The notes under the pieces were generated by a model. The model did no database searches. It was not told the DNA's origin and was given only the letters and a program-made list of their open reading frames with translations. Shown in pieces: positions 38,051 to 54,465 of a DNA stretch of 64,000 nt. The number at the start of each line of letters is the position of its first letter. Position 1 is the first letter of the stretch. The stretch is from Sipunculus nudus. Lineage: Eukaryota > Annelida > Sipuncula > Golfingiida > Sipunculidae. Both the position numbers and the translations under genes were made by a program. Location of the stretch: positions 39,272,659 through 39,336,658 of the forward strand of contig CM049313.1 in the NCBI GenBank assembly GCA_026874595.1, in the 5' to 3' direction.

Positions 38051-41000
38051 TTATTTTTTGGCCTTAATGGGTGGCCACTGTGAAACCATATCCATAGTAG
38101 ATGCTGTCTATTCTGAAAGACTCCTGTTGTACGTCTGAGTTTCTAAGCTTCAATCAACTAAAAAATCAGATAGGCAGTGACAGGCTGGTTCATGTTGGGA
38201 ATGTATCATGTGTATTATCAATGTACAACATGTATGCTCCACTAATCAGATGTTCATCTCTGTTATCAGACACAGGGTCAGTTAAGCGTTTTATTTTGTG
38301 TTGCTGCATTCCAGTGAAAGATGAGGCTTTAGCTGTCCTTTTTGTCAGCAGGAACATTTGGCTTCAGGTCTGTTTGAGCATGCGGCCTCTTAGAATTTTG
38401 TGACCCAATCCTGATTTGGCTTGACATTTGGGTGGAGTTGGTAAACATGTTTTTATCAATGTAAATTCTGTTTTTGTAATGAGGAGGAGAATCATTAGTT
38501 TTTTTTGTGTATGGGTTGTTATTTGAGGCTTAAATGAATCGGTTGGATTGTATGAAACAAGCTTGTGGCTGTTAACTATTAATGTTTAATGTTTGGGATG
38601 TTGTTTTCTAAGCTAGGCTGAAACCCCCCCCATGCCCCTATAAGATTACTGTTACCATGGAGACACAGCCAGAAACTGATGTAGTATTCCTATAAGAAGT
38701 ACAGAAATACCACATGTGATAGGACAAAGACAAGTGGTTATAACAAGAGATCATAGCTTCATGTTTACATACTTTTATAATTTAATAATTTTACAAACAT
38801 ATGATATTGTAATGTATGTCCGCTGCAGAAGGAAAGATATAATGATGATTTTTTTCTTACAAAATAAAGTGACCTAACAGAAAATGTAACTCCAATGAAA
38901 AAAAAAAAAAATACTATGCAAAACAACTATTGCTCATATTTTTTTACATATTTCTTTGGACATAAACTGTACATTTCACATTATTGGCAAAAACAATATG
39001 AAAACCATAGTGTGGCATTGGACCACCTACTGTTTATTCAGATCATATTGATCTTGTGGCTCAGCAATGTGTGAAGCTGTCATATAACTTGTGTGTATTA
39101 TTGAGGGCCTATAGTGTAACATCTATAAAAGCATGGAGGTTGGGTTTTTTTTAAGACAACTTTATTATTGAAGTTTGATATATAACTACTCTGTCTGAAA
39201 GACTGGCATTTTAACATTGATATAATGACAGGAAAATGATGTTCCAGAAAATCATTCTCCCACAGTATTTGTGTGTGTCATGTGATGAAAAGTACAAAAG
39301 CCAATAAATCTGAGTTTAGCACCTCCCACACTCTATCTTTATATTGCCTACACAAATAAATACCCCACCTCCCTACATTGTCCATCTTTTAACAAGTATG
39401 AATGAAATGCATACCTGTAAACTTGTCTTACCAAAGGGTAGGACCTTAACAGGCAACAGAAGAAGGCCAAATCATTCACTGCAGACTACATTTTTTGTTT
39501 CCAGTCATACCTATTAATAGACCTAACTAAAAATATCTAAAAGCTCTAACATATGAATATTTTGAAACATTTGAAATATTAAATGATTTATATCTTTTGA
39601 ACATGATTTTATTAAAGTTTTCAATTATTGACCCAGTGCTAAACTTGAGTACAACAAGTTATTTCAGCTTTATTTTGGCCACAGCTAAATGTTATGACCA
39701 ACGGCCAAAAAAAAAGAAATCAGTTTTTCAGCATCACTGGCTGGAAAAGATGTCATCTGTGAAGATTTATTCATCTTATCAGTTCAGCACAAAATTGTGA
39801 CTTTATTGAGTAAGCCTTTGATATATAATACCCCATATTTAAAACACTCATTTAGCTAAGTCTGTTTTCAGTTGATATTTTCAGTTCTTAACTTTGAGGT
39901 AGCTGTGTCTATATATTAGCAGACATACACCACTAATGGACTATATATTAGCAGACAAACACCACTAATGGACTATATTTTTATCATTATTAATTTCTCA
40001 TTACCCACAGATATTTAATTTTTAACAGTTTAGTTTTTGAAGCACATTTTTGTTGACACTGAGTCAAAGAAGTTTGAAAATCAAATTTTCTTTCACTTTA
40101 CTATGAATATATAGTGCAATCTAGGTGGTGCATGGATACAAAACCAAGTACAAAACTAAAAAGTCAACTGCAAAAGAAGACTTATCATAGAAGATGTCTT
40201 TATGACACTGAAATGGCTTGACTGCCAGGGTATTGCATGGGTTAAAAAATCACAGGATATATAAAGGGGTCATGTTTCTAAGTGTAAGGTTTCTCTGGTT
40301 TACAGCAAAAAATATATGTTAATATCTGTAAAGCTTCAGTTAAGAATTCCTGTGATGTTCAGTCTGGGTGGTCAGAAGGAGGTATTAGGTGTTAACGATT
40401 TTTGGCAATGTGAAAGTGGGAGGGCAGAGGCAGGCACGGATGAGCTGGCGGAGTCGTAATTCTTGTCAACTTCACACTCTTACATGGTGCCAAAGCGTGA
40501 TGGTGACAGTCAAAATGTTCCTTCCAAATTTCTAAAGGCTCTTATCTGAGGGGAGAACCTGGTAACTACAGATGCATTTACTCACTTCCATAAGATGGAA
40601 GGCAGAGTATGTGCCTAATGTGGCTCAAGTACATCGCTTCTGCCAGGAGATAAAAAAAATCATAGCCATAAGATTTTGTTGTACTACAGCTAGAAACTAG
40701 CTGTTCCATAATTGAGTAAAAACTTGTGCCTGCATGGGCACAATGCTTGATCAGTTTTTAAGCTCATTGGAGCCACCCTGTCTCCACCCAGTATTGTGGG
40801 CCAGGAACAACCTGCCATCAACCCACTATTGGTATGTGCCCCTTGAAAGTAGTTTTAATCTCAGGCAGCATCCACAGGGTTTCAATTAATAGCTGTGGCG
40901 TCAGGCTTTTACGCCAAGCCAACAGGCTATTACACAAGGACAAACATGATTTGAGCTTCATGAAGCACATAGGCCACTCCTTAATAGTACCCCCTGCCGG

Positions 41001-42848
41001 AGCCCAAATGTAAACAAGGTGAGAGGAGGGTATAGACAAAAAGATGCAATAAATTTAATGTATGTGGCAGCAGTGTCAGACCTCCACTGGGTCAGCAAGC
41101 CTCCATCATCCATGGCTTCCAGTCAGGACTTGGCTCCGTTTACTCAGTTTCTCCTTGTTGTGTAGGTTAAAGCAAGCTTATCATCTGTTTTATTTGTAGA
41201 ATTCATTCAATTTCTTACTAACTGTGGGTACATGTCAATGAAAAGTGGTTTATTCCTGCTTAGATAAGTTCATATAATGCCCCTTTGACAAATGCATGGG
41301 CTCGTAGAACAAGCTCTTATTAAAAATAGTTACACGGGTCCATGTAAACAAACAGAAAAACCATGTGACCAGAGGTGGTTGATCATGCACTAGATGTTGG
41401 TGAGACCATGTGAAGCACCAACATCTCATGTCATACCTCGATCTGGTATGTTTGATTTGCTGCTAGATGTCCTATCTAGGCCATGTTCTGGTTCATGACA
41501 GGGCTTTCCTGGAGCTGAGAGAATATTGTGAAAGTCTTGGTCATAGGGGTACTTAGTACAGCTAAGAGTTTACACATGTCATTGACCTCCATTCTTCAAC
41601 TTTTTAAAAATTTTTATATTCTGAATATATGTACATCAGCATTTTTTTATTTTCAAAATTAGGAAAAATAAAGCACCAGGTCTTCTTGCATTACATGTGT
41701 AATCATAAATCCATACAACTAACAACGCTTTAAGTTTACAGTTTAAATTTTCAACTCTCATAAGACTCATATACCCTTTGAAAGGGTCTAGACTGCTAAA
41801 GGGCTGGATATATTGGGCATCACACATAACAAGACAACAATCACTAACCCAGCACTGTCCCTCAATTCTGATAACAATACCTGTTCTTTCTGATATCAGC
41901 AAATAGAGGATTACTTGTGGTGAGTGAAGGTTGTCTTCAGGGTCCAAAAAGGTGGAAGGTGAGCCACTTTTTGTACCATGTGGACAGTTGAAGTGTCAGT
42001 ACAAACAAACACCATTCATGTCAAGGATTACTCTTAAGCCCAGGTTAACTACTCTGGTGCCCTTTCGTGATCGAGAATGGAGAATCTGCTAACAGAGAAT
42101 AATGCTCTGTCTATAGACTGGCAGGTCTTTCATTCTATAAGATACCTTGCTGGACTCAGTGAAGTCAGGGCAGTGGTTCTGCTGCCTTTATTGCAGATAT
42201 TTACAGTCAAATGTCCAGGTAAATGTCAAGTACATAAATGTCATCACATTATAACAGATTTTACTCTCACAGCTGACCAGGTCTGGCTGAGCTGTAGAAA
42301 TATCAATATAAAAGAGCACTTCCAACAAGAATAAATCTATCCAAAACAAAATAAAACAGGACTGTCTTGAATATCTGTACTCTTTAATCTCATTTCTTAT
42401 TAAAGGATTTTATAAACATTATTCTATAGTAAGCTCCTAGACATGTTGGTCAAATTTACTCAAGGTGACCACATGATCATCACTGTATCTCATGAGCAAA
42501 CCTGCTGAACTTCAGGGTTTTATGCATATATAGGTCTTGGAATTATCTAGAAGTAATAATTTGTCAAAAAAGATCAAGCAAATATCTGAGGTTCTATCAT
42601 TGTTTCCTTATTTTGCCTTTGAGGTACTGGGGATTTAACGGGGGACCACCTAATCTGAAGTTCTAGGTTCTAACTATAATTTCAACTCCATCCCCCTATA
42701 GACTATAAAATTATAAAATTAAAAGAGATAGTATTCTTTGATACAACTTATTTGATTTTATGATAAGCCAGGACATTTGTCAGATGAGGAAGCAATTATT
42801 TTCAACCACTACTTACAAGTAAGCATTAATTGGCATTGATTTGATTTT
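38051..42848. other. Gene-free stretch with a 32-bp tandem duplication
   Basis: A duplicated unit with TATATTAGCAGACAWACACC lies at 39909-39972. Otherwise AT-rich sequence with short frames that have no motif, no convincing splice sites and no agreement between frames. The minus-strand frame at 41636-41947 (103 codons) was looked at and not recognised. Confidence 0.4.
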
Positions 42849-42894
42849 TAGCTCAGCTGACTATAAGTCATCTGAGCTATAGTCGTGGTCCATT

Positions 42895-42948
42895 GTCCGT
42901 CGTCCGTCCGTCTGTCCGTCCGTCCGTCCGTCCGTCCGTCCGTCCGTA
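42895..42948 (+). repeat. (CCGT)n microsatellite
   Basis: Almost pure CCGT tetranucleotides directly inside the 5' hairpin of the element. Degenerate versions lie at the same relative place in the copies at 307, 52156 and 52589. Confidence 0.92.
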
Positions 42949-44389
42949 GATGTGGCACGTTTTGAAACCGTAAGACCTAGGAATCCAAAATTCAGCATAA
43001 TGTTAGATGTCCCCAAGATCTCCTACCAAGCCGAAAACTTGGTCTTTGCGACTTCGTTCCTTTGAGAAATTAAGGAAAAACCTCAATTTTTTATTAAAAT
43101 CCTATTTTCACACTTCAGGACTGCCTAATATCAAAACCACTCATCTGTTTTTCCTCATATTTACCATAAATAATCCTCTATATGGTTCCTATGTACATGC
43201 CAGAAATTGGGTCTGTATTATATAATTTAAAAAAGTTATGGGCCCAAACATAATGCATTTTGTAAATAATCAGGAAAAAAATTTGATCACTTAACACAAA
43301 ACTTGTCAAAGCTAAGCACTTTTTTTCCAGTAATATAACTTTTATTAATCAAAATTAAATTGTATACCCAAAATTTGATCAAAATCTTTTAAATTTTTTG
43401 AAATATTAGCAAAAATAAAAAATTGGTACCTTAAACTTTGCCCAACTTTGACCATGGCACGTTTTTTTCCTGTAACTGCTGTGGATTTAATTTTCAAAGC
43501 ATGTTTTTGTTAGCTTTTCTACTGTTAACATTTAAAATTTGAAACCAGTTGATCAAAAACTGTAGATTTTATTCAAGTTTTCAAGCACCATGTCACATAT
43601 TGTTTACATCAACCTAGTGTTACGCAGTTTGCTAGAGCTCAGCTCCCCAGCTTCAGCTCTAAGTTCCTTAAATTAGGCATACAGTAAGATGTCTCCAAAA
43701 TCCCCTACCATGCCAAGAATTTGGTCACCAGAACTTAATTCCTTCGAGATATTAATGAAAAACTTCATTTTTTCATTAAAAACCCTTTGTTACACTTCAG
43801 GACTGCCTAGTATCAAAACCACTGATCTGACTTTGATCATATATAATATACATATTTTTCTATACATTCGCTATGCACATGCCAGAAATGATGTCAGTAT
43901 TGCGTAATTGTTTTAAGTTATGTGCCCAAACAAAATTGACTTTGTAAAAAATCAGGAAAAATATTTACTCAGGTTTCATGAAAATTATTGAAGCTAGAGA
44001 ATTTTTTTTAAGTATATAACTTTGTTTAATTAAGATTCAATTGTATACCCAAAATTAGATCTGTATTTTGTAAATTTTATAAGTTATTAGCATAAACATA
44101 AAATCAGTACCTGAAATTTTACCCAACTTTGACCATGGCACATTTTTTCCCTGTGAGTACTGTTGATTTAATTTTCTCAGAATGTAAACATAAGTATTTA
44201 ATGTGTTTAAATCTGAAATTTGAAACTAAAAGGTTGAAAATTAGGCTAGTTATTGAATTTTATCTTGAGGGTCTATTGTAGTCACTTGCTTTGTTCCAGA
44301 TGCAGGTAGGCCACTCCAGGTCACTGGAAGTCAGCTATGCCAGGGTTCCTGATTTGTTTCAGTCACTGGGGGAGATCCCCTGCTGTGAC

Positions 44390-46425
44390 AGGTGTACAAT
44401 TGTTCTCATATCACACCCCCTCCCCCCCCACCCCCATGAATATATAAATATACATTTGTATGCATGATGTGGTGTTACATGACAAGATTGAGATTTATGA
44501 TGATGCAATTTAGAATTATGAATCAACGTTTATATTCAGAAATATATGTTATATTGGAAATGTATACAAATTAAACTTAAAATAAAAAAATGAGGATCTA
44601 ATACAAACATGTGTTCATTATTTTCGAGCCTCAGCAGAATTGGAGATCAGGCTTTGTTTGCCCTGAATGTTTATGCAAAAGTGTTGTTAATCCCATCTCT
44701 TACCCCCCCCCCCCCCCCCGGCTGTCATTGATCCTTAGCACCTCACCGTCACCTGTGCACTGGGACATTAGTTATTATTGCAAAGGTGTACAATTTTTTC
44801 AATTTGAAAGATAATTGGATTAGAAAAAATTAAGATCTAATATTGAAACATATTCTTGCCCCAGGAGAATGGAACATAAAGTGATCAGCTCTTGTCTGTC
44901 CATCATCTCTCAATTATCATTAAATATATATACTTATTATGAAATTTTTCCTTTAAGCACTGTTGAAATAACTTTCATATGCTGTATGTGTATGGATTTA
45001 AGCCATTAAAGTCTGAAATTTGAAAGCAACTTATGTATTCAGATGTGTAATATTGCAGATGAAAAACTTTAAAATATTAAAATATATTATCAGCTTTGTT
45101 TGTCTAACAGTCTGTCTGTCCTTTTTTAAATATTATGTAATTGTGAATGGACTATTTAATCCTGTAAGTATTGTTGAATTAAGAGGAAATCCTATATGGA
45201 TATACACTATGTTAATACAGAGATGTTGTAACTCCCATCATTCCAGCCCTCCCCCCCCCCCCCCCCCAACCACCACCACCAGGTTCTTGCATCTGGGGAC
45301 TGGAGACATCAGTTATATTTCAACTGTATACATTTTATAAAATAAAAATACATATATTTAATAATATATATTATGTAAAATAGATCCAATTGAGCAAATG
45401 TGTAAACTACTGAACTGTCAACAAACTATCAAAAAGCCAGCCAATGATCATGGTAATAATATACATCTTATGTTCACAAACTGCTCACATGCTTCAATTT
45501 TGACATTAGAGAATGCATGGTTTGGTCACAAAATATTATTTGCAACAATTTCTCACTCATCAATACAAACCAATCATGTCAACCAGCCATGGCATATATT
45601 ACCTTTTCATCTTAGACTTGATCTCCATTATTATTTTAGATTTTTACCTTCAAGGCCAACTTCAGCTGAGCACAGTGACCCATATTTATAGCACCATATC
45701 TTGAATGTTTACATCAAGTCATTGGTTAACAGTGTTCCAGGCTGTTACATAACACCTTCACTCCTTGCCTACTGCTTCTGTGAGTGTCTGGATCAGGCTG
45801 GGTCAGGCAGTAATTACCAGAGAGCCTTTCTCCTCTCTCTCTTTCCCTTTCTCTCTTTCTAGCTCTCTTTCTCTCTCTCTCTTTCTTTCTCTCTCACCCC
45901 TATGCCTCCCTTCCTCCCTCCACCCCATTATGTTGACAGGTACTATAAACCTAATTTATTAGATATATATGTTGATGCAATTAAGAAATGTGAATCAACT
46001 GAAATATTCACATATATATGTTATACTCTAAATGTATAGTTACATTTTCAAACCTTGAAAAAAATGATGTTATAAAAAAGGGAATTTATGTAAAAATTGT
46101 TCATAATTTCCTGGCTCAGAAGAATGGGAATTAAAATTATTTGCTTTGTTTCTCTAGCTTTCTTGCCTGTTTTAAATATTTAATAATTATGAATAAACTT
46201 TTTTTTCCTGTAAGCTCTGATTAATTAAATTTCATATCCTGTACGTATATGCAAGGGTATTGTAACTCCCACCATCCCCTTCCCCCACCCCACTAAGTCC
46301 TTACTCCTTCGCACTGTCAACAATAGTGCTATTGCTATAGCATAAAATTTAATAATTTGAAGAAAATATATACAGAGAGACAGAGGCGTTGTAACTCCCA
46401 TCGTAACCCCCCCCCCCCCCTCCAA
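44390..46425 (+). repeat. Recurring C-tract modules inside the family-C element
   Basis: A block like GTTGTAACTCCCATC followed by a long C run recurs: C17 at 44703-44719, C17 at 45251-45267, a mixed C tract near 46270, a C run near 46407-46420, and a weaker one near 44408. Each is followed by CACC or CAAG-type sequence. They mark decayed tandem units of the element. Confidence 0.75.
45826..45920 (+). repeat. Polypyrimidine (CT/CTTT)n tract
   Basis: Nearly 95 bases of C and T with mirror-symmetric CT runs. Triplex-prone sequence. A shorter relative lies at 46740-46780. Confidence 0.85.
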
Positions 46426-47413
46426 CAAGTCCTTCCGCCTGTGGAGTGGGGATTTTATATCAACTGTATACATATCATAAAATAGAAAAAACAGTTTAAT
46501 TAAAGTTTAAATTAAAAAAATTGGATCTCATTAGACAAATGTGTAAAATGTTGAACTGTCAACAGCCTGTCAAAAAGGTATCCAATGAAAACGCAAGGTC
46601 AGATCATAAAATATTATTTGCAACAATTTCTTCAATCATATCAACCAACCATAGCCTAGATTACCTCTTTCTCTCAGACTTTATCTACATTTCATAATAT
46701 TTTAGATTTTAACCTTCCAGGTGTTTAAGTACTGTTGAATGCTCCCTCCCTCTCTCTCTATCTCCTTTTCTCTCTACATCCAACCCTCCTTGCTGCCCAC
46801 ACTGTTTCCTTCTCCGAACCCCATCCCAATGTCAGCCTCAGTAAACGAGAACAAGTTGAATCAGATATATTCATATTTTTATATATTGTATAACTGTTTG
46901 TTGCCTATGTACGTGCCAGAAATTATGTCAATATTGTGTAATATGTAGATGTGGTGGTCATCAATATAATGTACCTTGTCAAGACCTAAGAGATACCATG
47001 TCATACAGTCACAATTCATAAATCCACTCTTCAGCATAGTTAATAATAACATTATATATGTCAAATTGAAATCTTGCAGACTTCCATACACTATAGATCT
47101 TTCAACAAATAGCCTTATCATCATTCTACCACTGCTTAGTGTACTGTCATTGTATTCATATTTGCTCAAATATATTGCTATTTTCAACAGCTCCCAAATA
47201 AATAAAAAATAAACCACTATATTTACTCCATATTAATCCATCAGTCAGGTAATTTCATTTATCATTTACTCACATATTACATTATATTCCTTTATAATAG
47301 CCTAATAGGTCCATGATATTTATAAGGTTTGTCGACTAAATATAGTATCACAATGGTGATACATTTATAGTTCAATCATGATCAGCTGAGCGCCGTGACC
47401 CATAGGTCCCTTG

Positions 47414-51074
<3,661 letters not shown>

Positions 51075-52143
51075 AACCTCTGACTCTGCAGTTGTATGTC
51101 TCACAGAATAGAAAAAAGGTAACATTGGCCCAAATGGCAGAGTTAATACAGAGAAACATGATAAATGACTGATTTATTTTATTTTAAAGTCAAGGCTTTG
51201 TTCATTGTAAACATGTGAAGTGGTAATTTTGTCACCTCCAGCGGTTGTAACATGAGCAAATTTAATTACATTGTGTCATGGAGTACACAGTATGCATGCT
51301 GCCCTATACATTGAGTAGAAGTTTATTGGAGCAACTACATAAATTTTAAAGTTTGCCTTTAAAAAAAATAAAAAAAAACAAGACTGCCCCTCTTCCTCTG
51401 TCATTAATTTTAGAATCATATACATTTTTTATTATATGTAACATTTTTCTGTGTTTTCTTACATTCTTTGTAAAACCTATCATTTTATTGTTTAACTCAT
51501 TGCACTTAATGCTGCTTAAATGATATGAAACCCTGCTGGAAAAAAATTAAGTACATGGTGTATTCAAACAAGGATAATCATTGCTTGGACCGCCAGGTGC
51601 TAGCTGTATCAGTTATTTATTACAAGTTTTTATATATTTGCTGAACTGAGCAGCAAACAGCAATTTTAATCAAACAAACTATAGGTTAAATCCTATAAAG
51701 AAATCAATTTATGCTGCGTATGGCTTACAAAGATTTTACAAAGTATCTTTTGTGGGAATTGTTAAAAAAAAAATTGGCAGTAGCAGTATCATCCCTCTGC
51801 ATGGTTTTATAGTCACAGACTGGAGCATATATCATTTACCATGACCCTAGGCCAGGAGCAAAAAAAAATGAGAAATTGTTTTTACATGAGCTTCAGGCCT
51901 GACACCTTATAATGGATATAAGCATGCTGGTCTAAAAACAAAATCCCTCATTCCTATGCCAGCATAAAAGATTGTGAGGTTGTTGTGACGGAATGGTGGA
52001 ACAGATTAGAGTATTTACATTGACCACCTGAGCATAAAATGTCTTTTATGTGTCAAGTTGGGACGTCACTATAATATATTATTATAAAGGTTTGTACAGG
52101 TGTAGTTTTTCAGCTATGTACAATACTCTTGGCATCCATGAGT
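51075..52143. other. Gene-free stretch
   Basis: AT-rich sequence in which nothing is recognised. Confidence 0.4.
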
Positions 52144-52577
52144 GACATATGTTTTTAGCTCAGCTGACTGTAAGTCATCTGAGCTAATGTGGTCACCCTT
52201 TGTCCGTCATCCGTCCGCCCGTCTGTCTGTTAACAGGGCACAAATCGTAACCGCTGGACCTGGAATCTTCTAACTTTACATCCTGGGAGGTCCATGAAAA
52301 ATCTCCTTGAAAACCTGGAATTAGGTCTCTGTTACCCATATTCTTCGAGCTATGGTGCTCCAAAGTTTCATCAGTTTTACTAGTGGTGCCACCTGTATTT
52401 TTTCAATTTTAACGAACTTTTTTCTTCATTTTTGAGACCTCATAAGATGTTGTCATCTGTTAACATGGCACAAATTGTAACGGCTGGACCTAAAATCTTC
52501 TGTCATGACATGCAGGAAGGCCCATGAAAAGTCTCTGTCGTCTCTGTTACCCGTAAACTCTGAACTATTGGGCTCTG
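52144..52577 (+). mobile_element. Family-A element, internally deleted copy
   Basis: The 5' hairpin is at 52156-52186. The first ~215 bases match the next copy almost perfectly up to CTCCAAAGT. The sequence then jumps to what matches 53748-53962 in the next copy, a collapse of about 950 bp. It stops at GGGCTCTGA, where the next copy begins. Confidence 0.75.
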
Positions 52578-53965
52578 ACATATGTTTTTAGCTCAGCTGA
52601 CTGTAAGTCATCTGAGCTAATGTGATCACCCTTTGTCCGTCATCCATCCACCCATCTGTCTGTTAACAGGGCACAAATCGTAACCGCTGGACCTGGAATC
52701 TTCTAACTTTACATCCTGGGAGGTCCATGAAAAATCTCCTTGAAAACCTGGAATTAGGTCTCTGTTACCCATATTCTTCGAGCTATGGTGCTCCAAAGTA
52801 CCCCCCAGAATAATGGAAAATGTGATACAAAAGCTCAAGTATCTGAACAATTAATGCATTGATCACCATGATTCATTGCATAGATATTGATCATGAAATG
52901 TTTCATCAGTTTCTGCAGACTGGTGGTGCTACCTGTTTTTTAATTTTTTACAATTTATTTTCTCTATTTTTGAGACCTTAAAAGATGTGGTAATCTGTAA
53001 ACAGGGCATAAATCATAACGATAGGACCTAGAATCTTCTCTCTTGATATGCAGGGAGGTCCATGAAAAGTCTCTTTGGAAACCTAAAATTCGGTCTCTGT
53101 TACCCATATTCTTTGAGCTGTTGGGCTCTGAAGTACCTCCCAGAATAAAAGATAATTTGATACAAAAGCTCCAGTATCTGAACAAAAAATGCATTGATAA
53201 CCATGATTATTTGCATGGATATTGGTCATGGAAAAAGTCTCTGTGGAAAAGTCTCCGTGGAAACCTGAAATTAGGTCTCTGTTACCCATAAATTCTGAGC
53301 TATGGAGCTCCGAAGTACCCCCCAGAATAATGGAAAATTTGATACAAAAGCTGAAGTATCTGAACAATTTATGCATTGATCACCATGATTCTTTGCATAG
53401 ATATTGATCATGGAGTGTTTCCTCAGTTTCTGCAGACTGGTGGGGCTACCTATTTTTTTTCTATTTTTTCTCTCTATATTTTGGACCTTAAAAGATGAGG
53501 TCATCAGTTTACAGGGGCACAAATCGTAACGACAGGACCTAGAATCTTCTCTCTTGACATGCAGAGAGGCCCATGAAAAGTCTACTTTGAAACCTGAAGT
53601 TAGGTCTCTGTTACCCATAAACTCTTTAAGCTTTGGGGCTCTGAAGTACTCCCCAGAACAAAGGAAAATTTGAAACAGAACTCAAGTATCTGAACAACTA
53701 TTGCATTGATCACGATGATTCTTTGCATGGATATTGATCATGGAATGTTTCATCAGTTTCACTAGTGGTGCCACCTGTATTTTTTCAATTTTAACGAATT
53801 TTTTTCTTCATTTTTGAGACCTCATAAGATGTTGTCATCTGGTAACATGGCACAAATTGTAACGGCTGGACCTAAAATCTTCTCTCATGACATGCAGGGA
53901 GGCCCAAGAAAAGTCTCTGTGGTCTCTGTTACCCGTAAACTCTGAACTATTGGGCTCTGAAGTAC
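52578..53965 (+). mobile_element. Family-A element, longer tandem copy
   Basis: The hairpin at 52589-52619 is preceded by the same ACATATGTTTTT flank as the copy at 52156. About four units follow, starting near 52664, 52995, 53505 and 53840, with a partial duplication around 53230-53260 (AAAAGTCTC repeated). No 3' hairpin is present: after CAGAATAATGGAAAA the sequence becomes a 40-bp minisatellite. Frames with TSELHSSEFMGNRDL-type text are antisense translations of the unit. Confidence 0.75.
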
Positions 53966-53983
53966 CCTCCAGAATAATGGAAA

Positions 53984-54465
53984 ACACCTCTGGTTGTGTT
54001 AGGTCATGTCAACATTTACGTGAACACTGCTGGTTGTGTCATGTCATGCCAACATTTATCTGAACACTGCTTGTTGTGTCATGTCATGTCAACATTTACG
54101 TGAACACTGCTTGATGTGTCATGTCATGCCAACACTTATCTGAACACTGCTGGTTGTGTCATGTCATGCCAACATTTACCTGAACACTGCTGGTTGTGTC
54201 ATGTCATGCCAACATTTACGTGAACACTGCTTGTTGTGTCATGTCATGTCAACATTTACCTGAACACTGCTTGTTGTGTCATGTCATGTCAACATTTACC
54301 TGAACACTGCTTGTTGTGTCATGCCATGCCAACATTTACCTTAAACAATGCTTGTTGCGTCATGTCATGCCAACATTTACCTGAACACTGCTGGTTGTGT
54401 CATGTCATGTCAACATTTACCTGAACACTGCTTGTTCTGTCTTGTCATGTCAACATTTACCTACC
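53984..54465. repeat. 40-bp minisatellite, about 12 units
   Basis: Unit order is TGAACACTGCTGGTTGTGTC, then ATGTCATGCCAACATTTACC. Units start every 40 bp (54031, 54071, 54111 and so on); one near 54345 has an extra base. It directly abuts the truncated transposon. Confidence 0.95.

Larger units (their letters stand above)
42849..47413 (+). mobile_element. Large family-C Helentron-like composite element
   Basis: The 5' hairpin at 42849-42879 is nearly identical to that at 307-337 and is followed by a (CCGT)n tract (42895-42948). The 3' end has TCAGCTGAGC at 47382-47391, inverse to GCTCAGCTGA at 42851-42860. Then comes a hairpin, TGACC (47396-47400) facing GGTCC (47405-47409), then CTTG and a flanking T. 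The core differs from family A: units of about 683 bp (for example AGATGTCCCC at 43005, AGATGTCTCC at 43688) and a recurring TATGTACATGCCAGAAAT block near 43190, 43870 and 46905. A second, broken 3' end at 45662-45680 suggests a nested or duplicated copy. Confidence 0.65.

Noticed and set aside
52626-53618. Minus-strand frames containing GNRDLISGF-like segments
   Set aside because: The same peptide appears in every copy of the transposon unit (also at 1391-1642 and 15018-15236). It is an antisense reading of the tandem repeat without a start, domain or intact long frame.
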